Part shown: positions 36,117 to 44,837 of the stretch, in pieces
Layout: every line of letters starts with the position of its first letter
Numbering within the stretch: position 1 is the stretch's first letter
Origin: Bacillus sp. FJAT-49736
GTDB taxonomy: Bacteria; Bacillota; Bacilli; Bacillales; Bacillaceae_C
Direction of reading: 5' to 3'
Length of the DNA: 64,000 nt
Assembly: GCF_018343615.1 (NCBI RefSeq)
Contig: NZ_JAGYPI010000002.1
Span: 701,562-765,561, forward strand
Program-made: the position numbers and the translations under genes
The notes under the pieces: model-generated
Databases searched by the model: none
What the model saw: only the letters and a program-made list of their open reading frames with translations
What the model was told of the DNA's origin: nothing

Positions 36117-36677
36117 TCACAAATATTTTTGAAATAACTTTTCTTTGGACATAAATAAATAGGTTGGACTTTGCTTTTTTATATTCCGCATAGAAATGGA
36201 GGTTGCTGATAAAAGATAGATGGGAAATTGAGTGAATAGCTTAAATAGTTTATATAGACGACTGTTTGGTGCAGCTTTTTCAAAACCTAAATGGGCAACT
36301 CCTTTATTTATCATCGTAATGCCAATTATACCTTTTATTTGCTCTGACTTTGGATGGTTATACACAAAACGGGCTAATGATGGCATGGACTGTTCTACCA
36401 TCCTGTAAATAACCATGGATCGCTGCAAAGGATTTTTTACCGTAAGAGCCTCTTTTATAATACGGACATTATGTAAATGAATTTTTAATAAGCAGTCATT
36501 TTTACCAATCTCCGTTCCATCGGACAAATGAATATTTGCTCCTTTATATTTTGTAATCCTGACCCTGAAGACCGCCTTCTCATTTTGATGCGTAATGATA
36601 TATTCAAGGCGTCGAAAATAAAGAAAAAAAGTATCAAAAAAATTCCATAATGAAATAATAGATACCCGAAATAACAT
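36117..36677 (-). CDS. YkoP-like domain protein
   Basis: 186 residues. It carries the YkoP-type signature FRVRITKYKGANIHLSDGTEIGKNDCLLKIHLHN, followed by a helical region and GIIGITMINKGVAHLGFE. In Bacillus this domain occurs alone (YkoP) or fused to polysaccharide deacetylases, suggesting an envelope-polysaccharide role, but no activity is established. The ribosome site (GGGAG) lies somewhat far from the ATG. It appears to be a single-gene unit. Confidence 0.6.
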   Translation of the reverse strand: MLFRVSIISLWNFFDTFFLYFRRLEYIITHQNEKAVFRVRITKYKGANIHLSDGTEIGKNDCLLKIHLHNVRIIKEALTVKNPLQRSMVIYRMVEQSMPSLARFVYNHPKSEQIKGIIGITMINKGVAHLGFEKAAPNSRLYKLFKLFTQFPIYLLSATSISMRNIKKQSPTYLFMSKEKLFQKYL

Positions 36678-37076
36678 TTAACTCTAAGCTCCCTCCATAA
36701 AGGCTCTTTTCATGAATTAAGTTGCTTATGTAAACTAGAATGTATGATAAGCATCATACTAACCCAAATAAAGAATCATATCATTAGTATTCCATTTTTC
36801 CGACAACATTTTCATTATATTTGCGCGTTTCCCGGGGAATATTAGCAAATGATGAATGCAATATCGAATATTCCTATTTTCTAGCGAAAAATTAATATAT
36901 GTTTATCGACGTTTTACTTCAAGTTCAATGTTTTTATTATCAAAAAACCCCTTTATTTTCTGTTGTTTATTCCATTATTGTTAAAAAGCATTGGAATATT
37001 CCCTCCATTTTTGTCTTATTTCTTGTTTCTGTTATTTTGTTGGAATGCAATAGTTGCTTAGACTGGGGTGATATGA

Positions 37077-37301
37077 ATGGAACAAACAGGAGTTCAAGAT
37101 ATTTTTAATAGCAATACAGCAGCATTCCAAACATATTGATGAAAAAATGTCTAAAGTGAAAACCAAATCGAAACTCGAATTGATGAGAAGATCACTTATT
37201 TGCAAGAAAATATGAATTCATGTTTTGACCACATAGAAAAAACTAGATGGGATGAAAGTAGAGCTAACCGAAAGCCAAATAAAGAGTCCATTATCATCTA
37301 G
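37077..37301 (+). pseudogene. Decayed coiled-coil gene remnant
   Basis: A GGGGTGAT site precedes ATG 37077, but the frame stops after 20 codons. Coding-like sequence continues in two other frames: HIDEKMSKVKTK, then ETRIDEKITYLQENMNSCFDHIEKT, ending at 37301. Two frameshifts would join a helical, coiled-coil-like protein of ~70 residues. The parent family is not recognised. The rest of the 36678-37407 gap shows no gene. Confidence 0.3.
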
Positions 37302-37407
37302 CAAAAATGTTTAACTTGAAAAATGTTTCGAAAAATATATAAACCATTTTACCCCTACAAGTTTAGTCGACATATTTTACTTCATACAATTTTCAATACT
37401 ATAAGAA

Positions 37408-37433
37408 AAAGCCTCCTAAATTTAGGAGGCTTT
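37408..37433 (-). terminator. Terminator of the CwlO-type gene
   Basis: Perfect palindrome with 13-bp arms (AAAGCCTCCTAAA and its complement), followed by TTCTTATAG on the minus strand; 8 bp after the stop. Confidence 0.85.
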
Positions 37434-37441
37434 CTTTCATC

Positions 37442-38698
37442 TTATTCTACTACTCGTCTTACAACACCGTTAAAAGTAGATTTCCAATATGGATTACTTA
37501 ACGAATCAATAGAGACACCGTGTGAGCTATTATCATTAAGAAATCTTCCATTACCCAAATAAATTCCAACATGACCATTACGCTTATACGTATCGAAGAA
37601 TAAAAGATCTCCGCGTTTCATTTCAGATGCATTGACAGCTCTTCCTTGATAAACTAAAGTATTTGTCGATGTTCCTGTAATGCTACCTAAGTTCACGCCA
37701 CCCATTGCATAGGCCCAACGTACAAAGGAGGAGCAATCAAAGGAACGGTTTTGAATATCTCTGCTGGAACGGCCTCCACCCCAATTATATGGAGAACGAC
37801 CTACTATAGATGATCCAGCACTAATCGCAGCTTCGATTGAACCGGTACCATGATATACAGGACCGTCTGGAGTATTACCAGAACCGGAAGAACCGCTATT
37901 ATTCGAGCTGGACGAACCACTATTCCCACCTACTGTTCCTTGGAAAGCTTGTCTTTCTTTTTCTTGAGCAGCCTCTGCTGCCTTTTCCTGCTCTGCAAGC
38001 GTTGTCGCTTGGTCCTGTAGGCTTCCAAGTTCATCTTTTGCTGCCTTTTGCTGTTCTTTTAATTTTGCTAGAATACTATTTTTATCATCTATTTGATATT
38101 TTAATTGCGCTTTTAAATCTTCAAGCTTTACTAAGTCTTGTTGAACCTGCTCAAGCTTGTTATTTACATCTGCCTCTGACTGCTCTAAAGACTTTTTATC
38201 AGCCTCTTGCTCCTGTAATATTTTATGATCGGCATTTACAAATGTAGTTAATGCGACTGCACGATCAATGAAGTCACCTATACTTTGAGAATTTAGAAGC
38301 ACATCTAAATAGTTTACCGAATCATTATTTTGCTGGATAGAACGAGCACGTTCCTGCAACACTTTATTTCGTTCCGCAATTCTTTGTTTTGTTTGTTTTA
38401 TTTTAGCTTTCAAATCATTAATTTCTTGCTTCGTATCATTTAATGTTTGAGTGGTTTCTTTAATTCTATTATTTGTATCATCAACTTTAGTAGTGATTTC
38501 CTTCATCGTATCTTCCATCTCTTTTGCTTGGGCATCGAGATTGGAGATTTCAGCCATTTTCTTTTGAATATTAGAATCAACATTTCTTTGTTTCTGTTTC
38601 AATGATTCCGCAAATACGTGGTTACCGGATAATGGTGCAATCAAGCTTCCTGCACTAATAACAGAAGCTACACTTAATGTTAACAGTTTTCTTTTCAC
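37442..38698 (-). CDS. cwlO: Peptidoglycan D,L-endopeptidase, CwlO-like (NlpC/P60)
   Basis: 418 residues from GTG 38698 with GGGGGAG upstream. The signal peptide ends near HVFAES. A ~220-residue coiled coil follows (about 35-250), in B. subtilis the part contacted by FtsEX, then a Gly/Ser/Asn linker (~255-280). The NlpC/P60 domain has catalytic Cys in [11 protein letters not shown], His in [11 protein letters not shown] and the third residue in [10 protein letters not shown]. CwlO cuts D-Glu-DAP bonds and is needed for cell elongation. WalR control is expected from the family, but no clear WalR box was found. Confidence 0.9.
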   Translation of the reverse strand: MKRKLLTLSVASVISAGSLIAPLSGNHVFAESLKQKQRNVDSNIQKKMAEISNLDAQAKEMEDTMKEITTKVDDTNNRIKETTQTLNDTKQEINDLKAKIKQTKQRIAERNKVLQERARSIQQNNDSVNYLDVLLNSQSIGDFIDRAVALTTFVNADHKILQEQEADKKSLEQSEADVNNKLEQVQQDLVKLEDLKAQLKYQIDDKNSILAKLKEQQKAAKDELGSLQDQATTLAEQEKAAEAAQEKERQAFQGTVGGNSGSSSSNNSGSSGSGNTPDGPVYHGTGSIEAAISAGSSIVGRSPYNWGGGRSSRDIQNRSFDCSSFVRWAYAMGGVNLGSITGTSTNTLVYQGRAVNASEMKRGDLLFFDTYKRNGHVGIYLGNGRFLNDNSSHGVSIDSLSNPYWKSTFNGVVRRVVE

Positions 38699-38970
38699 AG
38701 ATGTTCTCCCCCAGATTATGTAGATAGAGATCTAGTTAGTTATTGATGTTATATTATGAGTGACTCTAGCACTCTTTCATTTATCATTACTGAGTCATTA
38801 TATCATCAAATTTCGACAATTTGGGCCATTTAGACATTACAGTTATGTTTCATTTTTGTATCCCATATTACAACCTCTTGGTGGAATACTTTTTTCGTAG
38901 AATGCATAGACTCTATTAAATTAATCCAACACTATCATTTGGAAAAAGTATAGTTCGCCGGAGGTCTAGA

Positions 38971-39060
38971 ATGAGGAATTTAATGAAGAACCATTTGTAT
39001 ACTATTATTGTTTTTTCGATTGCAGTGCTTTCTGGAATTGTTTATATTAACTCTCTTTGA
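38971..39060 (+). CDS. 29-residue single-TM peptide
   Basis: ATG 38971 with CGGAGGT six bases upstream opens a 29-codon frame starting MRNLMKNHLYTII and ending in TGA. It has a short basic head followed by one hydrophobic segment (residues 9-26). It is divergent from cwlO, and an inverted repeat follows it. The strong ribosome site and typical small-membrane-protein shape support it; there is no family assignment. Confidence 0.5.
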   Translation: MRNLMKNHLYTIIVFSIAVLSGIVYINSL

Positions 39061-39085
39061 TAGATATAGATTTTTTTCTGGAAAG

Positions 39086-39125
39086 GCCTTTGGATTCCTT
39101 ATAAACTTGACTATATTCCAAAGGC
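39086..39125. terminator. Inverted repeat after the 29-residue ORF
   Basis: Nine-bp perfect arms GCCTTTGGA and TCCAAAGGC around a 22-base loop, followed by CTTCTCCTTTTT on the plus strand. It could end the small ORF or the convergent gene at 39148. Confidence 0.5.
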
Positions 39126-39147
39126 ACTTCTCCTTTTTGTCTATTAA

Positions 39148-39597
39148 TCAAGCATTTCCCCACGTTCGCTTTGGCCTTGTTTTAATTCTTTGTAAATCCA
39201 TGAAATACAGAACCTTGTTATCTCGCTTAATGCCAAAGCAAGAAATAATTCTTGCTGCATATGAATTAGATAGATTTATTTTGGAGCCTTCTATCCCTTC
39301 AAGAGATATCTTTTTTTTCTTTAAATCAATATACATATAGAAATCTACATATCTTTCTTTTAGTAAAACCTGAATTTTTATGGATGTCCATTCTCGAAGC
39401 GGAGTAATAATGAAAACTGATTTAGGAGTGGTGTCTTGCAAAGAGGTACATTGAACAGCATGATTAAATGAAAAAGGCATTTGTATTCTAACCATTTGAT
39501 TTGCTAGTCTATTCCCATTGCAAACTAAGTAATAGTTTCCTCTAATTAAGTGACCATTCGATAGAATTTCCTGAAATTGAATGCTTAGTTCTTCCAT
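39148..39597 (-). CDS. Hypothetical protein, unknown family
   Basis: 149 residues with AGGAGA seven bases before the ATG. Soluble, no signal peptide. It has an alternating beta pattern (RGNYYLVCNGNRLANQMVRIQMPFSF, KSVFIITPLREWTSIKIQVLLKERYVDFYMYIDLKKKKISLEGIEG) and a basic tail. I do not recognise it. It is divergent from the XRE regulator with a palindrome between them and may be its target. Confidence 0.55.
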   Translation of the reverse strand: MEELSIQFQEILSNGHLIRGNYYLVCNGNRLANQMVRIQMPFSFNHAVQCTSLQDTTPKSVFIITPLREWTSIKIQVLLKERYVDFYMYIDLKKKKISLEGIEGSKINLSNSYAARIISCFGIKRDNKVLYFMDLQRIKTRPKRTWGNA

Positions 39598-39624
39598 TTC
39601 ATTCTCCTTTCAAGTCAATCCATT

Positions 39625-39645
39625 ACTATTTAACTATTAAATAGT
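39625..39645. promoter_or_regulatory. Palindrome between the hypothetical gene and the XRE regulator
   Basis: Perfect 9-bp arms ACTATTTAA and TTAAATAGT around CTA, 28 bp upstream of the minus-strand gene and 150 bp upstream of the XRE gene. A candidate operator of the XRE protein. Confidence 0.5.
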
Positions 39646-39796
39646 CAAATATTACTATTAATGGTAAAATATTTTGTAGTAATTTAGTTATGTTATTCTA
39701 AATTCGAATTAATATTTAGATTCCTTATTCGAATATACTCCATTAATCTATATAAAAAATCGCTATCTTTATAACTAAAAATGAGCTGGTGAAATT

Positions 39797-40201
39797 ATGT
39801 CCTTTCAAAAAAGATTTAGGGAGATTAGAGAAAGTCTAGGCTTGACGCAACAGGAAATGGCTTCCAGGTTACATAAGCAGCAGCCAGATATATCCAAAAT
39901 TGAAAACGGTGAAAAAGAATTAACTATTTCTGAAATGAATGAATTGCGAAGTACTTTTCATCTTGCAGATGAAGTTCTATTTTACTTAAGCTACGGTATA
40001 AAACTTGATGAGCAAAGTTCCTTAATGATGATCAAAGAGAGTTATGAGGATGCTGAAACGAAGCGTTTGCTAGATTATTTATCCGATCATCCAAGCTTCA
40101 AAAAACTGTTAACCCGTTTCACTTATCTACCGGACAAAAACCAACAATATATAGAGCAGATCTTAATTACATTAGTTAATATGGAAGAAAAACGCAAATA
40201 A
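39797..40201 (+). CDS. XRE family helix-turn-helix regulator
   Basis: 134 residues. The N-terminal Cro/C1-type HTH is FREIRESLGLTQQEMASRLHKQQPDISKIENGEKELTI (residues ~5-45). A helical C-terminal half of ~85 residues, probably for dimerisation, has no recognised effector domain. GGTGAAA precedes the ATG. It is divergent from the 149-aa gene. No phage or plasmid genes are close. Confidence 0.85.
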   Translation: MSFQKRFREIRESLGLTQQEMASRLHKQQPDISKIENGEKELTISEMNELRSTFHLADEVLFYLSYGIKLDEQSSLMMIKESYEDAETKRLLDYLSDHPSFKKLLTRFTYLPDKNQQYIEQILITLVNMEEKRK

Positions 40202-40235
40202 GAGCCCCATGTTTGGAATGCGGGACTCTTTTACT
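40200..40235. terminator. Bidirectional terminator between the XRE and SCP2 genes
   Basis: AAGAGCCCC pairs with GGGACTCTT (one mismatch) around a 12-base loop, with a short T-rich run (TTTTACTTTTG) on the plus strand. Confidence 0.65.
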
Positions 40236-40251
40236 TTTGTATAATAATCTT

Positions 40252-40602
40252 CTACAACTCATATTGTCCTAAAAGCTTCTCTAATTTTAATGCCAGTCCA
40301 ATACTGCCCTCCACCTTTAGCTTCCCCATCATAAACGCAGCCGTACTGTTGATATTTCCCTGCAAAAATTTTTTGAAATCAGTGATCTTCATTTTCAGAG
40401 TACATTGCGGTTCTTCTATTGCTTGAAAAAGAACTTTCGCTGCCCCCTCCGAAAATAATAACTGATATGTACCCCCATCCTCACCGCTTAATTCAAATTG
40501 GTAAACAGCATTCATCTCCGCAAACGGGATAGGATCTCCATTTAATACTGTTTCCACATCAACCCATATTTCTCTTAAGCTTTTATCCGTAAGCCGGCTC
40601 AT
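40252..40602 (-). CDS. SCP2 sterol-binding domain protein
   Basis: 116 residues covering a complete SCP2 domain: FELSGEDGGTYQLLFSEGAAKV, PQCTLKMKITDFKKFLQGNINSTAAFMMGKLKVEGSIGLALKLEKLL. The pattern of a Thr/Asp/Phe strand and GKLKVEGS is the family hallmark. SCP2 proteins bind lipids or fatty acyl groups in a hydrophobic tunnel. A stand-alone form like this is common in Bacilli and of unknown ligand. It is a single gene. Confidence 0.9.
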   Translation of the reverse strand: MSRLTDKSLREIWVDVETVLNGDPIPFAEMNAVYQFELSGEDGGTYQLLFSEGAAKVLFQAIEEPQCTLKMKITDFKKFLQGNINSTAAFMMGKLKVEGSIGLALKLEKLLGQYEL

Positions 40603-40730
40603 ATATACTCCCCCTTTTTATTACTATATTATAATGATTTTCGAATAATCAAATAATATTGTATTAACGCTGAAATAAGGGAAGCATATGTATTATAGAA
40701 TCTAAAGGAATATTTGCTTGGAGGATGTAA

Positions 40731-41486
40731 ATGAAAGAAAAGCTGATAGAAGTAGAAGAAGAATATCATGTGCGAATATTATTTGCCTGTGAAGCTGGAA
40801 GCCGGGCATGGGGGCTGAATTCTGAAAGCAGTGATTACGATGTCCGTTTTATCTATGTACATCCCCTTGAATGGTATTTAGATATTGACCAGAAACGCGA
40901 AGTGATTCAGCACCCAATAACAAACTCACTTGATTTAGAGGGCTGGGACTTACGCAAAACATTATTTTTGCTAAGAAAATCAAATCCACCTTTATTGGAG
41001 TGGCTGCATTCGGATATCATCTACATGAAAAATAATCTGTTCTATGATGAATTGAAAATTCATGCAGATAAAGCTTTTTCTGCCAAATCGTGTATATTTC
41101 ATTATCTGAACATGGCGAAACGAAATGCTAAAAATATTTTGGAGAAGGATAACATTAAGCTAAAGCAATATTTAAATATTTTACGTCCACTGCTTGCCTG
41201 TAAAGCGATGGCGGAAAGGAATTGCTACCCAACGGTTAACTTTCCAAACTTGGTGGCAGAGCTGATAAAGGATAATGACCTCCTAAAGGATATGAACCAA
41301 TTAATTGATATGAAAAAATCGGGACAAGTGTATATAGGCTCTCAAAATCTTTACCGAATAAATAAATATATTGAAGATGAATTACTTCATTTGGAGAATT
41401 ACGTTCAAACCATACCAAACAAAAAATGTGACATTACGGCGGATTTGAATGACTTCTTCCGAAAAATAGTTATAGGTACCACTTAA
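40731..41486 (+). CDS. Nucleotidyltransferase, RlaP/YcgL family
   Basis: 251 residues, TTGGAGG before ATG. The polymerase-beta-type catalytic motif is CEAGSRAWGLNSESSDYDVRFIYVHP, with the two Asp of the metal site in SDYDVR, followed by DLEGWDLRKTLFLLRKSNPPLLEWL. It matches the family of B. subtilis YcgL and the RNA-repair-associated RlaP proteins. The acceptor is unknown. It is convergent with the MFS gene; the two stops overlap inside a hairpin. Confidence 0.88.
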   Translation: MKEKLIEVEEEYHVRILFACEAGSRAWGLNSESSDYDVRFIYVHPLEWYLDIDQKREVIQHPITNSLDLEGWDLRKTLFLLRKSNPPLLEWLHSDIIYMKNNLFYDELKIHADKAFSAKSCIFHYLNMAKRNAKNILEKDNIKLKQYLNILRPLLACKAMAERNCYPTVNFPNLVAELIKDNDLLKDMNQLIDMKKSGQVYIGSQNLYRINKYIEDELLHLENYVQTIPNKKCDITADLNDFFRKIVIGTT

Positions 41487-41499
41487 ATGGTACCTTTCC
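41474..41499. terminator. Hairpin holding the stop codons of two convergent genes
   Basis: Perfect 8-bp arms AGGTACCA and TGGTACCT. The loop contains TTAA (41483-41486), which supplies the stop codon for the plus-strand nucleotidyltransferase and the minus-strand MFS gene at once. The T run is weak. Confidence 0.65.
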
Positions 41500-42694
41500 T
41501 CCTATATGCCTTTGTCGACATGACAGCCATTAAAAAAATCGCAACAGTAGTAAAGGCCATTCCTCCTATCAAACCAAGCGATCTTGGATCCACGAATTGA
41601 AGAGCAGAGCCTGATAGAAACATAGATATACCTAATAAGGTGTTACCGATGGTTGCTAATAGCCCAAACATAGTCCCTTGATGCTCCTCTGGAATTTCCT
41701 TCATAAGAATTGTATCAAAGCACGCATTCCCAATCCCTGACATAAAGGCAGCACCGCAAAACATCAGAAAAGCAAAGATAACTAAATGTGTTCTGCTTAG
41801 CAGCATAAGAAATGTTCCTTCGAGCATCAAACAAATAAGCCCTGTAAGCAAGAAATAGTTCCGTAGCCGGTTAGCTACTAAAAAGCTCAGCATAAGCCCA
41901 ATCCCCAATGCACCATAGAATAGTCCGACCCCTACATCTCCGAGCTGATACTCCTTCACTGCATATACACTTATTAGAACATTATCAATACCATTCATGG
42001 AGGCGATAACGATTTCGCAAAAAAGAAGCAGCTGAATCGGTGCAGACATAAGGACTACTTTTTTAAAGGTGGATAATGGATTACCCTTTTTTTCTTTATC
42101 CGTTTTCTTTGTCTCTACCTTGTCCGGAAATACAATGGTTGCAATTATGGCTGCCGCTCCTAAAAAGGATACCGCATTAATCCAGAAGGTTACATTAGCA
42201 CCAAAAATAGTCGAAACAATTCCTCCTGAAAAGGCACCGCCAATTAAAACAATCCCTACCATTACTTGTTCTAGACTATTCACCTTTACAAGATGATCTT
42301 TCTTCACAAGACGAGGTATAGATGACTTCCTTGCAGGCGCATAAATTGCTTCCCCAGCGGCTAATACAAATGAACTAACATATACAATCCAAAGATCCTC
42401 TTTACTATCTACCAATAAAAAGGAAAGGGCAAACACAATTCTAATAAGGTCCATGGAAATTAATATTGCTTTTCGTGAAAATCGGTCAGCTAACCAGCCC
42501 CCTAACGGTCCAAAAAATAGAAATGGTATCAGCCTAATGGCTAACGTAACACCGACTGCCATCCCCGACCCCGTTAAGTGTAAAAGCATCGCCAACATTG
42601 CAACGGAACTAAAGCGATCCCCGATACCATTAATGATTCCGGCCAAGAATAATCTCCGATATTGTTTTTCCTCTTTTATTACAGAAATAACCAC
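41483..42694 (-). CDS. MFS family transporter
   Basis: About 403 residues from GTG 42694 with GAAGGTG upstream. Twelve hydrophobic segments and the loop 2-3 motif GPLGGWLADRFSRKAI identify the major facilitator superfamily, close to the drug/macrolide-exporter-like group (NreB/MefA-like). The substrate is unknown. An ArsR/DUF2087 regulator lies just upstream in the same direction, and both promoters carry ATTATCTAATTAG, so the pair looks like a regulator-controlled efflux system. Confidence 0.88.
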   Translation of the reverse strand: MVISVIKEEKQYRRLFLAGIINGIGDRFSSVAMLAMLLHLTGSGMAVGVTLAIRLIPFLFFGPLGGWLADRFSRKAILISMDLIRIVFALSFLLVDSKEDLWIVYVSSFVLAAGEAIYAPARKSSIPRLVKKDHLVKVNSLEQVMVGIVLIGGAFSGGIVSTIFGANVTFWINAVSFLGAAAIIATIVFPDKVETKKTDKEKKGNPLSTFKKVVLMSAPIQLLLFCEIVIASMNGIDNVLISVYAVKEYQLGDVGVGLFYGALGIGLMLSFLVANRLRNYFLLTGLICLMLEGTFLMLLSRTHLVIFAFLMFCGAAFMSGIGNACFDTILMKEIPEEHQGTMFGLLATIGNTLLGISMFLSGSALQFVDPRSLGLIGGMAFTTVAIFLMAVMSTKAYRRKGTI

Positions 42695-42717
42695 AATATT
42701 CACCTTCTTTATCAACC

Positions 42718-42745
42718 ATCTAATTTAACAATTATCTAATTAGTT
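42718..42745. promoter_or_regulatory. ArsR-type operator before the MFS gene
   Basis: AATTATCTAATTAGTT at 42730-42745 copies 13 of the 18 bases of the palindrome before the ArsR gene. A second ATCTAATT lies 16 bp away at 42718. Both lie within 60 bp of the MFS start. Confidence 0.65.
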
Positions 42746-42758
42746 CCCCAAAAAAATT

Positions 42759-42778
42759 CAGGTGCCTGACACCACCTG
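42759..42778 (-). terminator. Terminator of the ArsR gene, TGCCTGACACC family
   Basis: CAGGTG and CACCTG arms around an 8-base loop with the recurrent GGTGCCTGACACC core, followed by AATTTTTTTGGGG on the minus strand. It lies 1 bp after the stop. Confidence 0.8.
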
Positions 42779-42779
42779 A

Positions 42780-43358
42780 TTAATTCAACCACCATAGTTC
42801 AACGGGATTGAGCTCATATTGATTGTTTTCTCGGTACATATATTGGCACATAATAAGCTCACGTCTTAAAGTTGCATAGTCTTCATGAAACTGCTTTAAG
42901 TACTCGTTAATTTCCTTTTCAGGATAAAGCCTTCCAAACTCTAAGCCTTTCACTAAATGCGCGAGAACAACGAGCTTTTTCTTACGCTGAGCAGGATAGT
43001 TTTTCAGTCTTCCATCCCTTGTAAAGAAATTTTGAAGAATCGCTGCACGTTCCTCTTCTGTTACCGACATTTCCATATTAGATATCCCTCCTGTTCCGAC
43101 TGTTAAAATAGCTTTTGCGCTTGACTCCAATATTTTCGTATTAAGCGAAAAATAGATGGTATTTTTATCACGGCGCTCCTTGATCAAGCCGACCTCACGC
43201 AGCTTTGCAATATGATGGGTGATGGTCGGCGGCTTAAGTCCCAGCTTTCCAGCCATTGCTTGACCATGCAATGGCCCTTGCTGAAGCAAAGCAATAATCT
43301 TAATCCGGGTTAAATCACCTAATGCCTTATGAAATTCCACTATTTTATTTAATTGCAT
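42780..43358 (-). CDS. ArsR family regulator with C-terminal DUF2087
   Basis: 192 residues. The winged helix is at ~5-75 (FHKALGDLTRIKIIALLQQGPLHGQAMAGKLGLKPPTITHHIAKLREVGLI), with no metal-binding Cys in the recognition helix, so it is not a classic arsenic sensor. The C-terminal DUF2087 follows (ILQNFFTRDGRLKNYPAQRKKKLVVLAHLVKGLEFGRLYPEKEINEYL). An 18-bp perfect palindrome lies 23 bp upstream of its start, so it is autoregulated. It probably represses the MFS gene. Confidence 0.9.
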   Translation of the reverse strand: MQLNKIVEFHKALGDLTRIKIIALLQQGPLHGQAMAGKLGLKPPTITHHIAKLREVGLIKERRDKNTIYFSLNTKILESSAKAILTVGTGGISNMEMSVTEEERAAILQNFFTRDGRLKNYPAQRKKKLVVLAHLVKGLEFGRLYPEKEINEYLKQFHEDYATLRRELIMCQYMYRENNQYELNPVELWWLN

Positions 43359-43381
43359 TTACTTCGACACCTACTTTAGTA

Positions 43382-43399
43382 ATTATCTAATTAGATAAT
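43382..43399. promoter_or_regulatory. 18-bp perfect palindrome before the ArsR gene
   Basis: ATTATCTAATTAGATAAT, a perfect palindrome of ArsR-operator size and AT content 23 bp upstream of the ArsR start. A partial copy lies before the MFS gene. Confidence 0.75.
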
Positions 43400-43510
43400 A
43401 ATCGAATTTGGTTCAAATTACAAGTGTTTAATAACTAGCTTTAGAATAAAATTACGAAATGAAACAAAGAGCATCCTGTAAGTTAAGGCTTGTTTCGTCA
43501 TAAAACACGA

Positions 43511-43540
43511 TAAAAACCCCTCCATATGGAAGGGTTTTTA
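43511..43540. terminator. Hairpin terminator between VanY and ArsR
   Basis: AAAAACCC and GGGTTTTT arms with an inner TCCATATGGA palindrome. It has T runs in both directions and lies upstream of the ArsR promoter. Confidence 0.75.
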
Positions 43541-43607
43541 TCAAAAAGATTAGGATGATTGGGGTAGTCTTTGCTTAGACAAGGATCACATACCTTTGAT
43601 TCTAAAC

Positions 43608-43654
43608 GCTGACCCGCAGAGCCGACTTTATACAAATCACCTCTGCGGGTCAGC
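43608..43654 (-). terminator. Long-stem hairpin after VanY
   Basis: Perfect 14-bp arms GCTGACCCGCAGAG and CTCTGCGGGTCAGC around a 19-base loop, 11 bp after the VanY stop. The T run is weak, so it may work together with the hairpin at 43511. Confidence 0.75.
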
Positions 43655-43665
43655 ATTTTATTATG

Positions 43666-44406
43666 CTAGACCCCGCGTTTATTATATTCTTCTAAAGTAA
43701 TATGCTTTTTATAGATAGCAGTAGCGGTCTTCACTCCAACGTAGCGAAAATGCCACGGTTCAAATTCATATTTCGTGATATTTTCCTTTCCTTTTGGATA
43801 ACGCAAAATAAATCCATACTCATGGGCATGCTTGGCAAGCCATATGCCTTCTTTTGTCTTAGCAAATTTCTGGGCAGTGTGATATTGGATGCTTTTTGCC
43901 GTTATATCCATTGCAAGACCTGTTTGGTGTTCACTTGTACCAGGCAAGGCAACAGCCATCTCTGCTTTTTTGCGTCCGTATTGAACAACCTCCCTTTTAA
44001 AAAGGGCAGCCTGAGTTTCATACGAGCGGAAACCGGAGGCTCCATAAAGAATTATCTTATGTGCAGCTGCTGCTTTGAACATTTTCTCCAGTGCTTGTGC
44101 AGCGGGTTTTCTTAGCTTTGCCTTATCAACTTGTTGATTCCCAAAGAAGAATTTCACCTTTGCCCTAACCAAATCCTTTGGACGATATCCTTTTGGAAGT
44201 GCATTTGTTTTATTCACCATAACAGTAATGGAGGCAGGATTGGCAACCGTATGAATAGCATTAGTTTCAAAGGTTCCCTCATTCGGTTTTTTACTGGAGA
44301 CCGTAATAATATGTGTAGATTTTATTCCTTCTGCAGCTATCGATTCCGAACCGCAGCCCAATATATATAATATCCCGCAAATCAGGAAGATAAGTACCCT
44401 TTTCAT
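43666..44406 (-). CDS. M15 family D-alanyl-D-alanine carboxypeptidase (VanY/LdcB type)
   Basis: 246 residues. The N-terminus has a lipobox-like ILGC near residue 18, so it is probably a lipoprotein. The M15B zinc peptidase motifs are ASGFRSYETQAALF, GTSEHQTGLAMDI (zinc His and Asp) and FEPWHFRYVG (catalytic Glu, zinc His). It trims the terminal D-Ala from peptidoglycan stem peptides. Not part of a van cluster. The upstream gap (44407-44790) holds only short frames without ribosome sites. Confidence 0.92.
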   Translation of the reverse strand: MKRVLIFLICGILYILGCGSESIAAEGIKSTHIITVSSKKPNEGTFETNAIHTVANPASITVMVNKTNALPKGYRPKDLVRAKVKFFFGNQQVDKAKLRKPAAQALEKMFKAAAAHKIILYGASGFRSYETQAALFKREVVQYGRKKAEMAVALPGTSEHQTGLAMDITAKSIQYHTAQKFAKTKEGIWLAKHAHEYGFILRYPKGKENITKYEFEPWHFRYVGVKTATAIYKKHITLEEYNKRGV

Positions 44407-44790
44407 GCTTGAACTCCCTTTTTATATTGTTATATTTTTAAGACGCTCCAAACGATAAAAAAGTTACAATAAGTATAAATCATCTTTCGACAACATTCTT
44501 CCATTAAACGATCTTTCTTCAGTTTCCTTGCCGAGTTTGGTAAAGAATATATAATCTCTTTAAGTGGCAATCTTCGATATGAGCACTCGTTTATTAACAA
44601 GTAAGAAAGCAACTTTATTAAAGGTTCTTTTCTTGAACCTTATTGCTTTTGCAAACGAAAATCCTAGTAACGACCTAACGATTGGTAATGCAAGAATAAC
44701 CATCTTAAGAAAAGATGCTCCGAGCTGAGAAGATATTAGGATTAATAACAATATATGAAACCATAAATCTGTGTGAAATTAGCCTTATTA

Positions 44791-44830
44791 AAAAAATAGA
44801 AGTCTGCATAGAGAAAAAACAGACTTCTTT
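44791..44830 (-). terminator. Terminator of citA
   Basis: AGAAGTCTG and CAGACTTCT arms around a 13-base A/T-rich loop. On the minus strand the stem is followed by ATTTTTTT. It lies 10 bp after the stop. Confidence 0.8.
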
Positions 44831-44837
44831 CTTATAT

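Noticed and set aside
36899-37108. 69-codon plus-strand frame of hydrophobic residues
   Set aside because: AT-rich region with no ribosome site; the nearby ribosome site belongs to ATG 37077 in another frame.
38699-38970. WalR box before cwlO
   Set aside because: TGTAAT words occur but no pair with the required 5-bp spacing was found.
44430-44751. Two short minus-strand frames (60 and 63 codons) between vanY and citA
   Set aside because: No ribosome sites, no recognisable products; possibly remnants but not supportable.
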